A stretch of 64,000 nucleotides of DNA from Gammaproteobacteria bacterium (GCA_021772915.1 JAJFLB010000059.1:46123-110122); one strand, 5' to 3'; positions 24,305 to 33,398 are shown, counted from the stretch's first letter. Program-made: numbers and translations. The notes: generated from the sequence alone by a model not told the origin.

Positions 24305-26986
24305 CTAGCTCGCCAAGTTACCGGTATTGAGCACACTGCGGACGGAATGGGCCAGTGTCTCTGCCGAATAGGGTTTGTCAATCAGCGGAAAACTTGGTTG
24401 ATTATCCCCGTCATCGCTGACTTGTAACTCCATACCTGTGGTTAGCAGAATCTTCAGTGAGGGCTGCAGTTTATTGGCACGTTGTGCGAGTTGCCGGCCG
24501 TCCATGCCTCCTGGCATGGAAACATCGCTGAATAACAGGTCGATCCCATCGTTGGATTGCAAATGAACCAGCGCCTGCGCCGCATCTTCTGCTTCAATCA
24601 CGCGATAACCAAGACCATTCAGGACACGCGCAGCAAAACGACGTACCTTCTCCTGGTCCTCCACCACCAGTACGGTCTCTTTACCACCGGGCAAATGATC
24701 TGGCTTAGCCGGCTCTGCGGCCGCTAAATCAACCGCTTGTTCGTAGGCTGGCAGGATCAGCGTGACGGTAGTGCCGGTGTCGACTTCACTCTCGATGCGC
24801 ACCCCACCACCTGACTTGATAATCAGGTCATGCACCATGCTCAGTCCAAGTCCGGTCCCGGTAGCAGCTGTCTTGGTCGTAAAGAAGGGCTCCAGAGCCT
24901 GCCGCCGTATGTCGTCACTCATGCCGGTGCCATTATCCACGACTTTGATAAAAACGTAGTTACCCGGCGCTATATGACCACCTTCCACCGCTTCAGATTC
25001 AGCCAGTTTCACCTTATCCATCGAAATAACAAGCTCTCCGCCGCCAGCCATGGCATCCCGAGCGTTGATGACCACGTTCAAAAGCGCGCTTTCGAGCCGG
25101 TTAGAATCGATCAGAACACTGCCAATATCCCTGGCAACTTCAAGTCGCATGTCGATATCCGCCGGAATTGCCCGGCTCAACAGGTACTGCACCCGCTCCA
25201 TGAAGGTGGATAGTGCCATGGGTTTGACGTCGTGTTCTTTTCGTCGTGAGAATATGAGCAACTGCTTGATCAGGTTTGAGCCGTCATGCGCGGCCGAAAC
25301 AGCGTCAGAAATCAGCTCCTTTATCTCGGCTCGCCCAAGCATGCTGCTTTCCTCCTGCAGGTATTGAAGATTACCCAGGATGATGGTGAGAAGGTTGTTG
25401 AAATCGTGCGCAATGCCGTCCGTCATTCGTCCGACGGCCTCCAGTTTCATTGCCTGGTTCAGCATACGATCTTTTTGGCGGTGTTCGGTAATGTCTTCCT
25501 TGAGCGCTATAAAGTGGGTGATCTCCTGATTTTTATTGTGCACGGGGCAAACAGTGGCCGATTCCCAGAATAGTTCTCCATTCTTCTTCCTGTTTTGAAA
25601 TTCACCCCGCCAGATATCACCCCGCAATATCGTCTTCCAAAGGTCCGCATAGGTGTCGGCTTTCGTATTCCCCGACTTAAGGATATGGGGGTTCACCCCA
25701 TACACCTCATCCGCCTGGTATCCGGTTAGCCGGCAGAAGTGCGGATTTACGTATTCTATGAGTCCATGTGCATCAGTGATGACGATTGAAATGGGGCTTT
25801 GCTCCACCACGCGCCAGGACTGTAGTAGTTGCCTGTCCTTTTCCTCTTCATCGGTCAAATCATGGACCATACCGATATAGATGTGCTCCTGGTCCAGTTG
25901 TATCTCAGTGACATTGAGATTTACCGGGAAAACGCGACCGTCCCGATGTCGCGCCTGGACGCGTCGACCAGAGCCAATAACTTTGGTCTCGCCCGTACCC
26001 AGGTAGTTGCTGATATATGTATCGTGTTGATCACGGTCCGGTGGTGGCATCAACATTGCGACATTCTTACCAATTACCTGCACGCTCGAATAGCCGAAGA
26101 TAGACTCTGCGGCCCGGTTAAACGAGGCGATGATCCCCCTGGAATCAATGCTGATGATCCCCTCACCGGCGTTATCGAGGATGCCACCCAACCGCTTCTC
26201 CCGATCCCGAACATCCCGGTGCCGGTCAACCAGGGTCCGGCGCATGCTATCAAGGTCCTTGCTCAATGCACTGATCTCTAAAATATCGGTGTTAACAGTT
26301 AGCGCAACTTCGGTTTCACCCGTTGCGATGCTCCTGGCGACATTCTGTAGCTGTGAAATGGGTCGAGTCAATCGACGCCCAAAGAACAGCGCTATCATGA
26401 CGCTGAGTAAGGCATAACCGAGCGCCAGCAGGGATCCATACCGATAGGCGACATCTATTCTGAGTTGGGTTGAACTTTCGTCATACCCCAGTCGTAACGA
26501 TCCCAGAGATGTGCCATCGGTATCGTTAATCAATTCCGTTGCAATATGGTAAACGTGATCCCCGTTTTCACCAAAACTGAAGTCTTCCCTGAATCCCGAC
26601 CCATTGCTCTGCTCGCTTACATCGAGCCTGATGGTAGTGCCATCGGCATTCATGAGTTCGGCCAGCACCAGGTTTTCACTCAGGAAAGCCTCACTCAGGA
26701 CTGCTTCCTGGTTCAGGATATTGTTTTCCGCAACTGCAGATTCCATCAGGGTGGCGTAGAGACGGGTGTTGCTGCGTACCTGGTCAACAAATTGTGACTG
26801 GAATCCACGTTCGATGAAAGACAGTATTCCATAGAACAACAAGGGCGCCAGCAACACCTGGGTCAGCATTAAGCCGGCAATGATGCGCCCGGTGAAACTC
26901 CTGCTGAATAATTTTATTGCGCCGAGCCTTCCCACAGGACTCCAATCGATTTCAGGTTTGTCGTTTGTTCTAGCTGATCTGACCAC
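24305..26986 (-). CDS. Hybrid sensor histidine kinase (HAMP-PAS-PAS-HisKA-HATPase-REC)
   Basis: The 893-residue protein has a membrane helix near residues 35-55, a periplasmic sensor region (about 56-180), a second helix (about 182-202) and HAMP. Two PAS domains follow (about 265-385 and 390-510), then HisKA with the phospho-accepting histidine in IAHDFNN, an HATPase with DNGTGMSDD and GTGLGLSMV, and a C-terminal receiver (VLVVEDQEKVRR, DLLFSDVSMPGGMDG). The GTG start lies inside the preceding gene, a 73-base overlap that suggests coupling. It should pass a periplasmic or redox signal to the regulator at 28574-29305. The second PAS (NPHFCRLTGYQADEVYG) could bind a cofactor; none is certain. 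Confidence 0.9.
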   Translation of the reverse strand: MVRSARTNDKPEIDWSPVGRLGAIKLFSRSFTGRIIAGLMLTQVLLAPLLFYGILSFIERGFQSQFVDQVRSNTRLYATLMESAVAENNILNQEAVLSEAFLSENLVLAELMNADGTTIRLDVSEQSNGSGFREDFSFGENGDHVYHIATELINDTDGTSLGSLRLGYDESSTQLRIDVAYRYGSLLALGYALLSVMIALFFGRRLTRPISQLQNVARSIATGETEVALTVNTDILEISALSKDLDSMRRTLVDRHRDVRDREKRLGGILDNAGEGIISIDSRGIIASFNRAAESIFGYSSVQVIGKNVAMLMPPPDRDQHDTYISNYLGTGETKVIGSGRRVQARHRDGRVFPVNLNVTEIQLDQEHIYIGMVHDLTDEEEKDRQLLQSWRVVEQSPISIVITDAHGLIEYVNPHFCRLTGYQADEVYGVNPHILKSGNTKADTYADLWKTILRGDIWRGEFQNRKKNGELFWESATVCPVHNKNQEITHFIALKEDITEHRQKDRMLNQAMKLEAVGRMTDGIAHDFNNLLTIILGNLQYLQEESSMLGRAEIKELISDAVSAAHDGSNLIKQLLIFSRRKEHDVKPMALSTFMERVQYLLSRAIPADIDMRLEVARDIGSVLIDSNRLESALLNVVINARDAMAGGGELVISMDKVKLAESEAVEGGHIAPGNYVFIKVVDNGTGMSDDIRRQALEPFFTTKTAATGTGLGLSMVHDLIIKSGGGVRIESEVDTGTTVTLILPAYEQAVDLAAAEPAKPDHLPGGKETVLVVEDQEKVRRFAARVLNGLGYRVIEAEDAAQALVHLQSNDGIDLLFSDVSMPGGMDGRQLAQRANKLQPSLKILLTTGMELQVSDDGDNQPSFPLIDKPYSAETLAHSVRSVLNTGNLAS

Positions 26987-27378
26987 ATATAGCTTACTGT
27001 TGCTGGTGATTGTTGCAGCACATCAACCAGTTCGTCCAGGTTTTTGTAAACCTTCGGACGAACACCACCCAAACGGAACACACGCGCTACCAATTGACCC
27101 TCGTACTTGCGTTTGGACATGAAGATGACCTTTTGCAGAAACACTTCTGTAAGCAGAGGGTCACTGGCGTTTCTCAACGGTTTAAGCCGCTGACCTTTTT
27201 TGTCAATCGGTAATCCCAGGAACAGTTTTCTAACCTCGGTGTGCGACAGGGGCGGGATTTCTGATTCAATGCCACAAACCAGCAAGACTCGGGAGGGATT
27301 GGTCTGTGCCACGGCATCAATGCTGAAACAACAGCAACAGGCCAACGCGACCATCATCTGAGCCTTCTTGAGAAGCAT
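26914..27378 (-). CDS. Periplasmic PstS-like substrate-binding domain protein
   Basis: The 154-residue protein has a signal peptide (MVALACCCCFSIDAVAQ) and a domain resembling the single-domain phosphate-binding-like proteins found beside sensor kinases (SHTEVRKLFLGLP, GQRLKPL, FRLGGVRPKVYKNLDELVDVLQQSPATVSYMW). Its ATG overlaps the upstream porin stop by one base, and its end overlaps the kinase start. That position suggests it binds a ligand or contacts the kinase sensor region in the periplasm. Ligand unknown. Confidence 0.65.
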   Translation of the reverse strand: MLLKKAQMMVALACCCCFSIDAVAQTNPSRVLLVCGIESEIPPLSHTEVRKLFLGLPIDKKGQRLKPLRNASDPLLTEVFLQKVIFMSKRKYEGQLVARVFRLGGVRPKVYKNLDELVDVLQQSPATVSYMWSDQLEQTTNLKSIGVLWEGSAQ

Positions 27379-28448
27379 CAGAACATCGCGCTCCACTGCA
27401 ACATGACCCGGGTAAAGTTGTCTTCGCGTACGTGGTTGGTGGAGAGCTCAAGTTTCAGGGCATGAATACTAGCAAAATCGTAACGCACGCCACCGAGGAT
27501 TCGGTCTTCTACAAACTCGGGAAATAATGCCAGGTAGGCATCTTCATGGGCGCCCAGGGTCTGCTCTATCCGACCATAGAAAGTCCAGCGTTCACCGGGA
27601 CTGTATTCTGCCTGTAAAAACGCGTTGAAAAATGCGCTACTGCTCTGCGTGCCACCCAGGCTCTCAAGCCGATTGTGAACATAAAACGATGAGCCATGCC
27701 AGCGCCAACGGGAAAACTCCCGGCTTCCATACAGCCCGGCACTGATGTGTCGAATTTCATCGACACCCACAGCCTCAGCCGGAATTTGCGTGTAGTTGAA
27801 GAATACGCCTGTTCTGCCCTCGTTCCCGGCGCTGGATGTATGATACAGATTAAGGGTGCCACTGGTATCCCCTGGGACCGAACCCGGGTTTGATACTTTC
27901 CACGGCATAAGCTTGTGGTCAAATTCGGGTCCCGATGCCAGAGCAAGGGAGTATCCGAACTCCTGTTCAGCAATGCCAAATGTGCCCTCCGCGAGTAGTC
28001 CGGCAAAGTGTATGGGTAAAACGCCGCCCTCATGCTCGAATTCAACAATTGCAGGACGGCTAATGCTGGTTTGGAGGTGTGCACCGTGATGATAAGCGCT
28101 GTTCCAATAACCGATTGGATTATGATATCGACCCAGCCAGAACAGGTGGTTTTTATACGACCAACCCAACTGGAATCGTTCAAAATGTTGTTCCTCGCTC
28201 GACAGAAGAAATTCACCCAGAAAACGGAAATTATCGACCCCCAGAGTAAGGAAGAAATCGACACCAGCCACTTCGTCATTCCGCTCAGTCGGTGAACTAT
28301 CGTCCAGTTGGGCGTTGTGACCCGCGTCCAGTTGGGGAAACAGGAAGAGTTCGCTGGTGACATCCGCCAAGCTTAAGGGTGTAGCTGTCAGCAGTACTAT
28401 CACCAAGAAAGCGTGAACTGATTTGATTGCGTGATCCTTGTAAGTCAA
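27378..28448 (-). CDS. Outer-membrane porin-like protein ahead of the sensor kinase
   Basis: The 356-residue protein has a signal peptide (FLVIVLLTATPLSLADV) and an outer-membrane barrel pattern, with many aromatic residues and a terminal strand ending in a phenylalanine (FTRVMLQWSAMF). Its middle holds LFWLGRYHNPIGYWNSAYHHG, with several histidines. I do not recognise the family. It is first in a three-gene operon with the PstS-like protein and the sensor kinase, so it may admit the ligand they sense. The operon has an FNR-type promoter. Confidence 0.65.
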   Translation of the reverse strand: MTYKDHAIKSVHAFLVIVLLTATPLSLADVTSELFLFPQLDAGHNAQLDDSSPTERNDEVAGVDFFLTLGVDNFRFLGEFLLSSEEQHFERFQLGWSYKNHLFWLGRYHNPIGYWNSAYHHGAHLQTSISRPAIVEFEHEGGVLPIHFAGLLAEGTFGIAEQEFGYSLALASGPEFDHKLMPWKVSNPGSVPGDTSGTLNLYHTSSAGNEGRTGVFFNYTQIPAEAVGVDEIRHISAGLYGSREFSRWRWHGSSFYVHNRLESLGGTQSSSAFFNAFLQAEYSPGERWTFYGRIEQTLGAHEDAYLALFPEFVEDRILGGVRYDFASIHALKLELSTNHVREDNFTRVMLQWSAMF

Positions 28449-28477
28449 TTAACCTTTCCCATGAAGTTAAAAAACTG

Positions 28478-28522
28478 ATAGTAACGATTAATATGCAGGT
28501 GCAACTTGATTTTGGTCAAGTT
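28478..28522 (-). promoter_or_regulatory. FNR/Anr-type class II promoter for the porin-kinase operon
   Basis: The 20-base palindrome AACTTGATTTTGGTCAAGTT (28503-28522) contains TTGAT-N4-GTCAA, one base from the FNR consensus TTGAT-N4-ATCAA. On the minus strand a TACTAT -10 lies at 28483-28478. The site centre is 29.5 bases from the start of the -10, matching the usual -41.5 activator position. It therefore reads toward the porin gene (start 28448). It could also affect the divergent regulator gene at 28574. Confidence 0.65.
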
Positions 28523-28573
28523 ATACCGGAATACACAAGCCTGGGTTAACCACTACAAGACTTTTGATACGAT

Positions 28574-29305
28574 ATGACTCAATCCGAACATCTCCTAATT
28601 GTCGATGACGACGAACGCATATGCCGTATGTTACGACGCTACCTTGAGCAGGAGGGTTATAGTGTTGACACCGCTGTTGATGGCCCTTCCATGTGGGAAA
28701 AGCTAAACCAGCGGCAACCGAACCTGATTATCCTTGATCTGATGCTGCCGGGAGTCGATGGCCTGACCCTGGCGCGCGAACTGCGTGCAAAATCTAAAGT
28801 CGGTATTATTATTTTGACGGGTAAAAACAACCCGATAGACACGGTCGTCGGTCTCGAAGTCGGGGCCGATGATTATGTCACCAAACCATTCGACAGCAGG
28901 GAATTGCTCGCTCGTATTCGAAGTGTTTTACGCCGCCACGCTGATTCACCGGTCCGCCCCGAAGACGATGCCAAGGCCCAGGGCGGCGGGAAGCTTAAGT
29001 TTAACGGGTGGGTGATGAAACCCGATTCCTATGAGCTGATTGCACCGACCGGTGAGGTGATCAACCTGAGCAATCACGAATTCAGGTTGCTGACTATTCT
29101 GGTTCAAAATACCGGGATCGTGCTGAGCCGTGATCAGATCCTGCAAAAACTATCCAGACGAAACTGGATGCCGGACGACCGCAGCGTTGATGTGTCAATA
29201 GGCAAGCTACGAAAAGTGCTTGAGGAAGACCCCACGCAGCCAAAACTGATTCGTACAATTCGCAGTGTTGGTTATCAATTTACCGGCAAGGTAGAAAAAG
29301 TCTGA
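28574..29305 (+). CDS. OmpR-family response regulator
   Basis: The 243-residue protein has a receiver domain (acidic DDD near residues 11-13, phospho-acceptor in IILDLMLPG, LTGK and TKPFD) and a C-terminal winged-helix DNA-binding domain (NLSNHEFRLLTILVQNTGIVLSRDQIL ... RTIRSVGYQF). It is divergent from the porin/binding-protein/kinase operon, and is the probable partner of the hybrid kinase. Likely targets are the cytochrome operon starting at 24112 and nearby genes. It resembles TorR-type regulators in its motifs. Confidence 0.88.
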   Translation: MTQSEHLLIVDDDERICRMLRRYLEQEGYSVDTAVDGPSMWEKLNQRQPNLIILDLMLPGVDGLTLARELRAKSKVGIIILTGKNNPIDTVVGLEVGADDYVTKPFDSRELLARIRSVLRRHADSPVRPEDDAKAQGGGKLKFNGWVMKPDSYELIAPTGEVINLSNHEFRLLTILVQNTGIVLSRDQILQKLSRRNWMPDDRSVDVSIGKLRKVLEEDPTQPKLIRTIRSVGYQFTGKVEKV

Positions 29306-29347
29306 TGTAGCGGGTGTCAACAGTTTGGTTGCGTCCGGTTGCCTGCC

Positions 29348-30484
29348 CTATTTATCGGCATCACTCGCATCGGTCTTCAGGTCCCAATTCCCAAGATAGC
29401 CGTCGGTTGCAGCTAACGATGTGGGACGAAATATTTCAACTTTTGAGAAAAACTGATCAACCAGGTAAACCCTGCCGTCCTCATCAACATCCACACCCGC
29501 CGGTAACATGTACTTTGCACGTTGATTTTGTTCTGAGCGGGTGCCAACAAAAAGAAGTAGCTGACCTTCCGGATTAAAAATCTGGAAGTTTCCGTGTGAG
29601 GCATCTGAGACGTAACTGTTATTATCACGATCAACGGAGATACCTTTTGGTCGCGCGAAATTTCCTAACCGACGCCCGTTGGATCCAAATTGGCGAATGA
29701 ACTCGCCTTCCTGTGTCAAAATTTGCACCCGGAAGTTACCGGCATCGACGACATGTAGAGAACCGTTTGCGGCGAGAGCAATACCAAGTGGCAGGTTGAA
29801 CTGACCTGGTTCAGTTCCACGCGTGCCAATGTCGTAAAGCAGGTCGCCACTTTCTGCATCAAACACGCGTACCCGGTGGTTTTGGCTGCTGACCCCACCG
29901 GTGTCCACGGCAAAGATTTTTGTGCCTTCCGCGTTGACCGCAACATAGGACAGGCGATCAAAATAATCCTCGCCGCCAATGGCTTTGACAAAGGTCCCAT
30001 CCTTCTCAAAGATTGCGATTGTTGAGCGGGTCGCGTCAGCAACATACAGCCTGCAGTTGCTATCCGTGTCCACACCGAGAGGCTTCGCCACTTTGCCCGG
30101 ATCTTTGGACCCAACGAGATAAAAGCCCTTTTGTGTCGCATCGAAAGCCAGTACGGCCCGTTTTACGCTATCGCTGACAAACATGGTTCCCTGACAGGCC
30201 GTCACATCGAACGGTTTTGAAAAAGGTACGGTCGTAAGCGACTCACCGGTAAGCAGTCGGCGCATCTGGGATTCCTCACCCCTGATCAGGTCAGCGCTGC
30301 CCAGGACCACCCTTTCAAACATGAATCGAGCCTCATCCGGAGGCTGTGGAAATACCAGCTCAGGCAGAGGCCCCTGTTTTGTATCAACGGGTGCACAGGC
30401 TGACAAAAAAAGTGTAAAACCGGCCGTCAAAAGTGCCGAGAATGCACTGCGACACCGGCGTGGGAGTCTGGTTGTTTCATTCAT
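29348..30484 (-). CDS. NHL-repeat beta-propeller lipoprotein (second copy)
   Basis: The 378-residue protein has a lipobox (LFLSAC) near residues 25-30 and about six NHL blades (GTEPGQFNLPLGIALAANG, GNFARPKGISVDRDNNSYVSDA, YMLPAGVDVDEDGRVYLVDQF). It is homologous to the NHL protein at 15380-16435, which lies in the main cytochrome operon. It stands alone after the regulator gene in convergent orientation. It may play the same assembly or surface role for the accessory monoheme cytochromes upstream. Confidence 0.84.
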   Translation of the reverse strand: MNETTRLPRRCRSAFSALLTAGFTLFLSACAPVDTKQGPLPELVFPQPPDEARFMFERVVLGSADLIRGEESQMRRLLTGESLTTVPFSKPFDVTACQGTMFVSDSVKRAVLAFDATQKGFYLVGSKDPGKVAKPLGVDTDSNCRLYVADATRSTIAIFEKDGTFVKAIGGEDYFDRLSYVAVNAEGTKIFAVDTGGVSSQNHRVRVFDAESGDLLYDIGTRGTEPGQFNLPLGIALAANGSLHVVDAGNFRVQILTQEGEFIRQFGSNGRRLGNFARPKGISVDRDNNSYVSDASHGNFQIFNPEGQLLLFVGTRSEQNQRAKYMLPAGVDVDEDGRVYLVDQFFSKVEIFRPTSLAATDGYLGNWDLKTDASDADK

Positions 30485-30565
30485 GGTGTTTTCCGGCTCA
30501 TGGTGTATTTCAATATGATAGTCAATAGATGTGACGCTCTGCTTGCAGCGTTTGAGGTCTGTTGC

Positions 30566-30934
30566 TCATTGAAAAGTCCGCATAAACGCAATCACGTCAA
30601 GCATTTCATCACTGGTCAATAACCCGTCGTATCCCGGCATTGAGACACGACCATCCCGAATAACTTCAAACAATTCTGTGTCCGATTTCAGCAGCTCGTC
30701 CCACGCATTCAGCCTCTTAATACCTGCAATACCTTCACCATTGGAACCATGACAGTATTCACAGTTCTTCGCGTAGACTGTTGCGCCGCTCATTAAATCC
30801 GCAGCGTCAATGGACAGGCTGAATCCGAAGACCAGCGCGACCAAAAGCACTAACCTGGAGCAGACCCCAGGCAACCGTGCCAGAACTGATCTTGACACAC
30901 TCCGGTCCACGAACGATTCAATTCTCTGTCGCAT
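30566..30934 (-). CDS. Monoheme class I cytochrome c
   Basis: The 122-residue protein has an N-terminal signal (LVLLVALVFGFSLSIDAAD) and one haem site CEYCH, with the methionine ligand likely in RVSMPGYDGLLTSDEMLDVIAFMRT. This is the common small cytochrome c fold. The ATG at 30934 lies inside the end of the Sel1 gene (17-base overlap), so the two are coupled. It should carry electrons in the periplasm. Confidence 0.84.
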   Translation of the reverse strand: MRQRIESFVDRSVSRSVLARLPGVCSRLVLLVALVFGFSLSIDAADLMSGATVYAKNCEYCHGSNGEGIAGIKRLNAWDELLKSDTELFEVIRDGRVSMPGYDGLLTSDEMLDVIAFMRTFQ

Positions 30935-31472
30935 TTGCCTTTCTTTGGGCCAGTTTTTCCTGCGACCTTGGGTCGCCTTCAAGCGCTGCACGGTTCAACC
31001 AGTAGTCGGCCTTTCCGGCGTCAGCTTTCAGACCCATGCCACCAGTTCGGTAGTTGCTTTCCAGGACACGCATGGCGTGCAGTGAACCGTTCTCCGCTGC
31101 CGTACTAAACCAGTGAAACCCCGCCTCCATATCCGCATCTCCTGTCTCGCCGGCAACCAGCATGGTTGCCAGACCCAGTTGTCCCTGGATGTTTCCCTGG
31201 TCGGCTGCGCGTTGGTACCACTGGAAAGCTTCGGTATTGAATTCCGCAGCATCCAACAGTCTGGCAAGCTCGGCCTGTGACGCCGCATGTCCTAACTCCG
31301 CAGCCTGTCTGAAATAGTTCATGGCACCGGCCATGTCTGCCTGTTCATTGGCCTCCTGCCCCTGGGCATAGATTTCATCCACAGATTGGGCTAGTGCGTT
31401 GTTGGTAAAGGCCAACATGAAGGCGCACAAAAACGAACTTATACATCCGAGGCACCTAGATTGTGAACCCAT
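30918..31472 (-). CDS. Sel1-repeat (SLR) periplasmic protein
   Basis: The 184-residue protein has a signal peptide (FLCAFMLAFTNNALAQ) and about four Sel1-like repeats (MAGAMNYFRQAAELGHAASQAELARLL, AFQWYQRAADQGNIQGQLGLATML, GFHWFSTAAENGSLHAM, ADYWLNRAALEGDPRSQEKLA). Sel1 repeats act as protein-protein scaffolds. It is coupled to a monoheme cytochrome and adjacent to two lipoproteins in which Sel1 repeats are fused to a cytochrome domain. Confidence 0.8.
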   Translation of the reverse strand: MGSQSRCLGCISSFLCAFMLAFTNNALAQSVDEIYAQGQEANEQADMAGAMNYFRQAAELGHAASQAELARLLDAAEFNTEAFQWYQRAADQGNIQGQLGLATMLVAGETGDADMEAGFHWFSTAAENGSLHAMRVLESNYRTGGMGLKADAGKADYWLNRAALEGDPRSQEKLAQRKANATEN

Positions 31473-31700
31473 TTTCTTACTCCTAATACAAATCGTTTGG
31501 ACGGCTAATCGAGCATTTTAGCGGTGCTTAGGTTGCTAAATGTAACCCAAAATAAAGGACCAGCAAAATGATCTAGCGCAAGAATTTCCTATCTTCTGGC
31601 TCTATCATCGAACCAATTGCAAACAAAGATTGTTCTGAGGAATGTGCGCTGACAAACCGCTGCTTCGAAGGGTCAAGCATGTAGGATGTATCGCTGGACG

Positions 31701-32468
31701 TTAGTCATTTTGATAGGCTGTATGATCATACCTCATTGTTCCAAAAAGAAAATACCGCTGTGGCGCGCGTCTGAGAGCCTGTCCGATACCGCTCTCATAA
31801 TCTGGTTTCAGTGTGCGAATGAAGATGATGATGTCCAGAAGGTCCTGGTCTGAAAGTGCACCTGCCCAACCGGGCATGTCACCCATGCCATTGCGGACGC
31901 TTTTAAGCAGTGTCTCGTTTGACTTCTCAAGACGCTCGTTCATTGTAAAAGAGGGTGATTCCACATAGGCGGCAATACCGTTAAGACCGTGACAGCCAGC
32001 ACAAAAAGTCGTATAGAGTTTCTCTCCCGCTGAGTACATTTCCGCGGAGGCTGGTGTTGCCGAGATTTCTCTTTTCGAAAACTCTGAAAAGAATGCTTGT
32101 TGCCGCCTGAGTTCCTCAATGTCACTTGCTCTTTCCCCAGCTAACCCGCCTTTTGATCGAACATCTAACAGTTTGTGCATGTCCGAATCATTACGCTGCG
32201 CCAGGGAATACCCGCTTTGGGCTGCCTTATGAAACCAACGGTGTGCCTCTTCAGTATTCCTTGTAGCCACTTCACCGTAGAGGAGCATGAAACCGAGCAG
32301 ATTCTGGAATTCAGGATCCCCCTCGTTAGCAAGATTCAGAACCTTTCCATAGGTTGTTGTATAGATCGGTGGCATGTCGGATTTAGACTTTAAGCCCAAA
32401 TCCATACACGAGATCAACACGAACACGACCAAAGCTATTAAAAGACACCTGGACGCTCGAATGAACAT
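31701..32468 (-). CDS. Sel1-repeat/cytochrome c fusion lipoprotein (copy A)
   Basis: The 255-residue protein has a lipobox (FVLISC), a Sel1-like region (GDPEFQNLLGFMLLYGEVATRNTEEAHRWFHKAAQSGYSLAQ) and a C-terminal class I cytochrome c with CAGCH and a likely Met ligand in NGMGDMPGWAGALSDQDLLDIIIFIRTL. A short tail RRAPQRYFLFGTM follows. It is a tandem paralogue of 32631-33398, including the unusual tail. The two are probably outer- or inner-membrane-attached electron carriers. Confidence 0.82.
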   Translation of the reverse strand: MFIRASRCLLIALVVFVLISCMDLGLKSKSDMPPIYTTTYGKVLNLANEGDPEFQNLLGFMLLYGEVATRNTEEAHRWFHKAAQSGYSLAQRNDSDMHKLLDVRSKGGLAGERASDIEELRRQQAFFSEFSKREISATPASAEMYSAGEKLYTTFCAGCHGLNGIAAYVESPSFTMNERLEKSNETLLKSVRNGMGDMPGWAGALSDQDLLDIIIFIRTLKPDYESGIGQALRRAPQRYFLFGTMRYDHTAYQND

Positions 32469-32630
32469 TTTCGTTGCTTTAAACCGTTAGAACCAACACC
32501 TTCAATCATAAACAGGACCGTGAGTCTATACAACAAACAGGTAATTCTTCCGTTGGGCACTCCGTAACGGCGATCGAGTGCGATTAGTTCAACCGTAAAA
32601 GGATGTTCCTGGAGCCTGGATCCAGTAACG

Positions 32631-33398
32631 CTAATTGACTCGATAAAAATAACTGTCTTGTGACATCGCTCCGAATAGAAAATGCCGTTGTGGGGCTTGC
32701 CTGGGAGACTTTGCGATACCCATCTCAAAGGAAACTCTCAAGGTTCGAATGAAGGCGATTGTATCCAGAAGTTCCTCATCCGGCAGGATACCACCCCACC
32801 CCGGGCACTCATTCATACCATTGCTTACATTTCTAAACAGTGTGGAGTCTGATTTCTCCAGACGCTCATTCATGGCAAAGGAAGGGGCATTCACATAGGC
32901 CGCGATACCGTTAAAACCGTGACAACCGGCACAAAATGCGGCGTAGCTATTGCCACCACTTGTAACCCGTGGATCGGGCGTAAGTATTGCGTTCTCGTCG
33001 GCTGCTTTGATATCAATTGACAATCCCTGTTGTTGCGTGACGCCACGGCCATGGTCGGTGGCCAGGTTGCTCGGCACACCTGGCGCACCCGTGTTAAAGA
33101 AACTGTGCATATACGCATCATTTCGTCGCGCCAGTTTGTGTCCGGTCGCGGCTGCCTTATGAAACCAACTGTGAGCCCGCTCAAGATCCCTGTCGGACTC
33201 TTCGCCGTAAGCGAGCATATACCCCAGCAAATTCTGCATCTCGGGATCGCCCGCCTCAGCACGTGGCAGAAATCTTTCGTAGGTCCTCGCGGCGTCTGCG
33301 GTATCACCGTAGCCGCGATACCATTCAAAATTTGCACACGATGAGATAGTGAAGAGCACAGGAAGCATTAGCAGTAATTTTGTCGTCCGAATTGGCAC
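32631..33398 (-). CDS. Sel1-repeat/cytochrome c fusion lipoprotein (copy B)
   Basis: The 255-residue protein has a lipobox-like FTISSC, a Sel1-like region (GDPEMQNLLGYMLAYGEESDRDLERAHSWFHKAAATGHKLAR) and a cytochrome c domain with CAGCH and NGMNECPGWGGILPDEELLDTIAFIRTL. The matching methionine position is altered here (NECPGW against GDMPGW in copy A). The tail QAPQRHFLFGAM is conserved. The start is a GTG at 33398 with AAGGGGA upstream. It is the first gene of a tandem pair. Confidence 0.82.
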   Translation of the reverse strand: MPIRTTKLLLMLPVLFTISSCANFEWYRGYGDTADAARTYERFLPRAEAGDPEMQNLLGYMLAYGEESDRDLERAHSWFHKAAATGHKLARRNDAYMHSFFNTGAPGVPSNLATDHGRGVTQQQGLSIDIKAADENAILTPDPRVTSGGNSYAAFCAGCHGFNGIAAYVNAPSFAMNERLEKSDSTLFRNVSNGMNECPGWGGILPDEELLDTIAFIRTLRVSFEMGIAKSPRQAPQRHFLFGAMSQDSYFYRVN

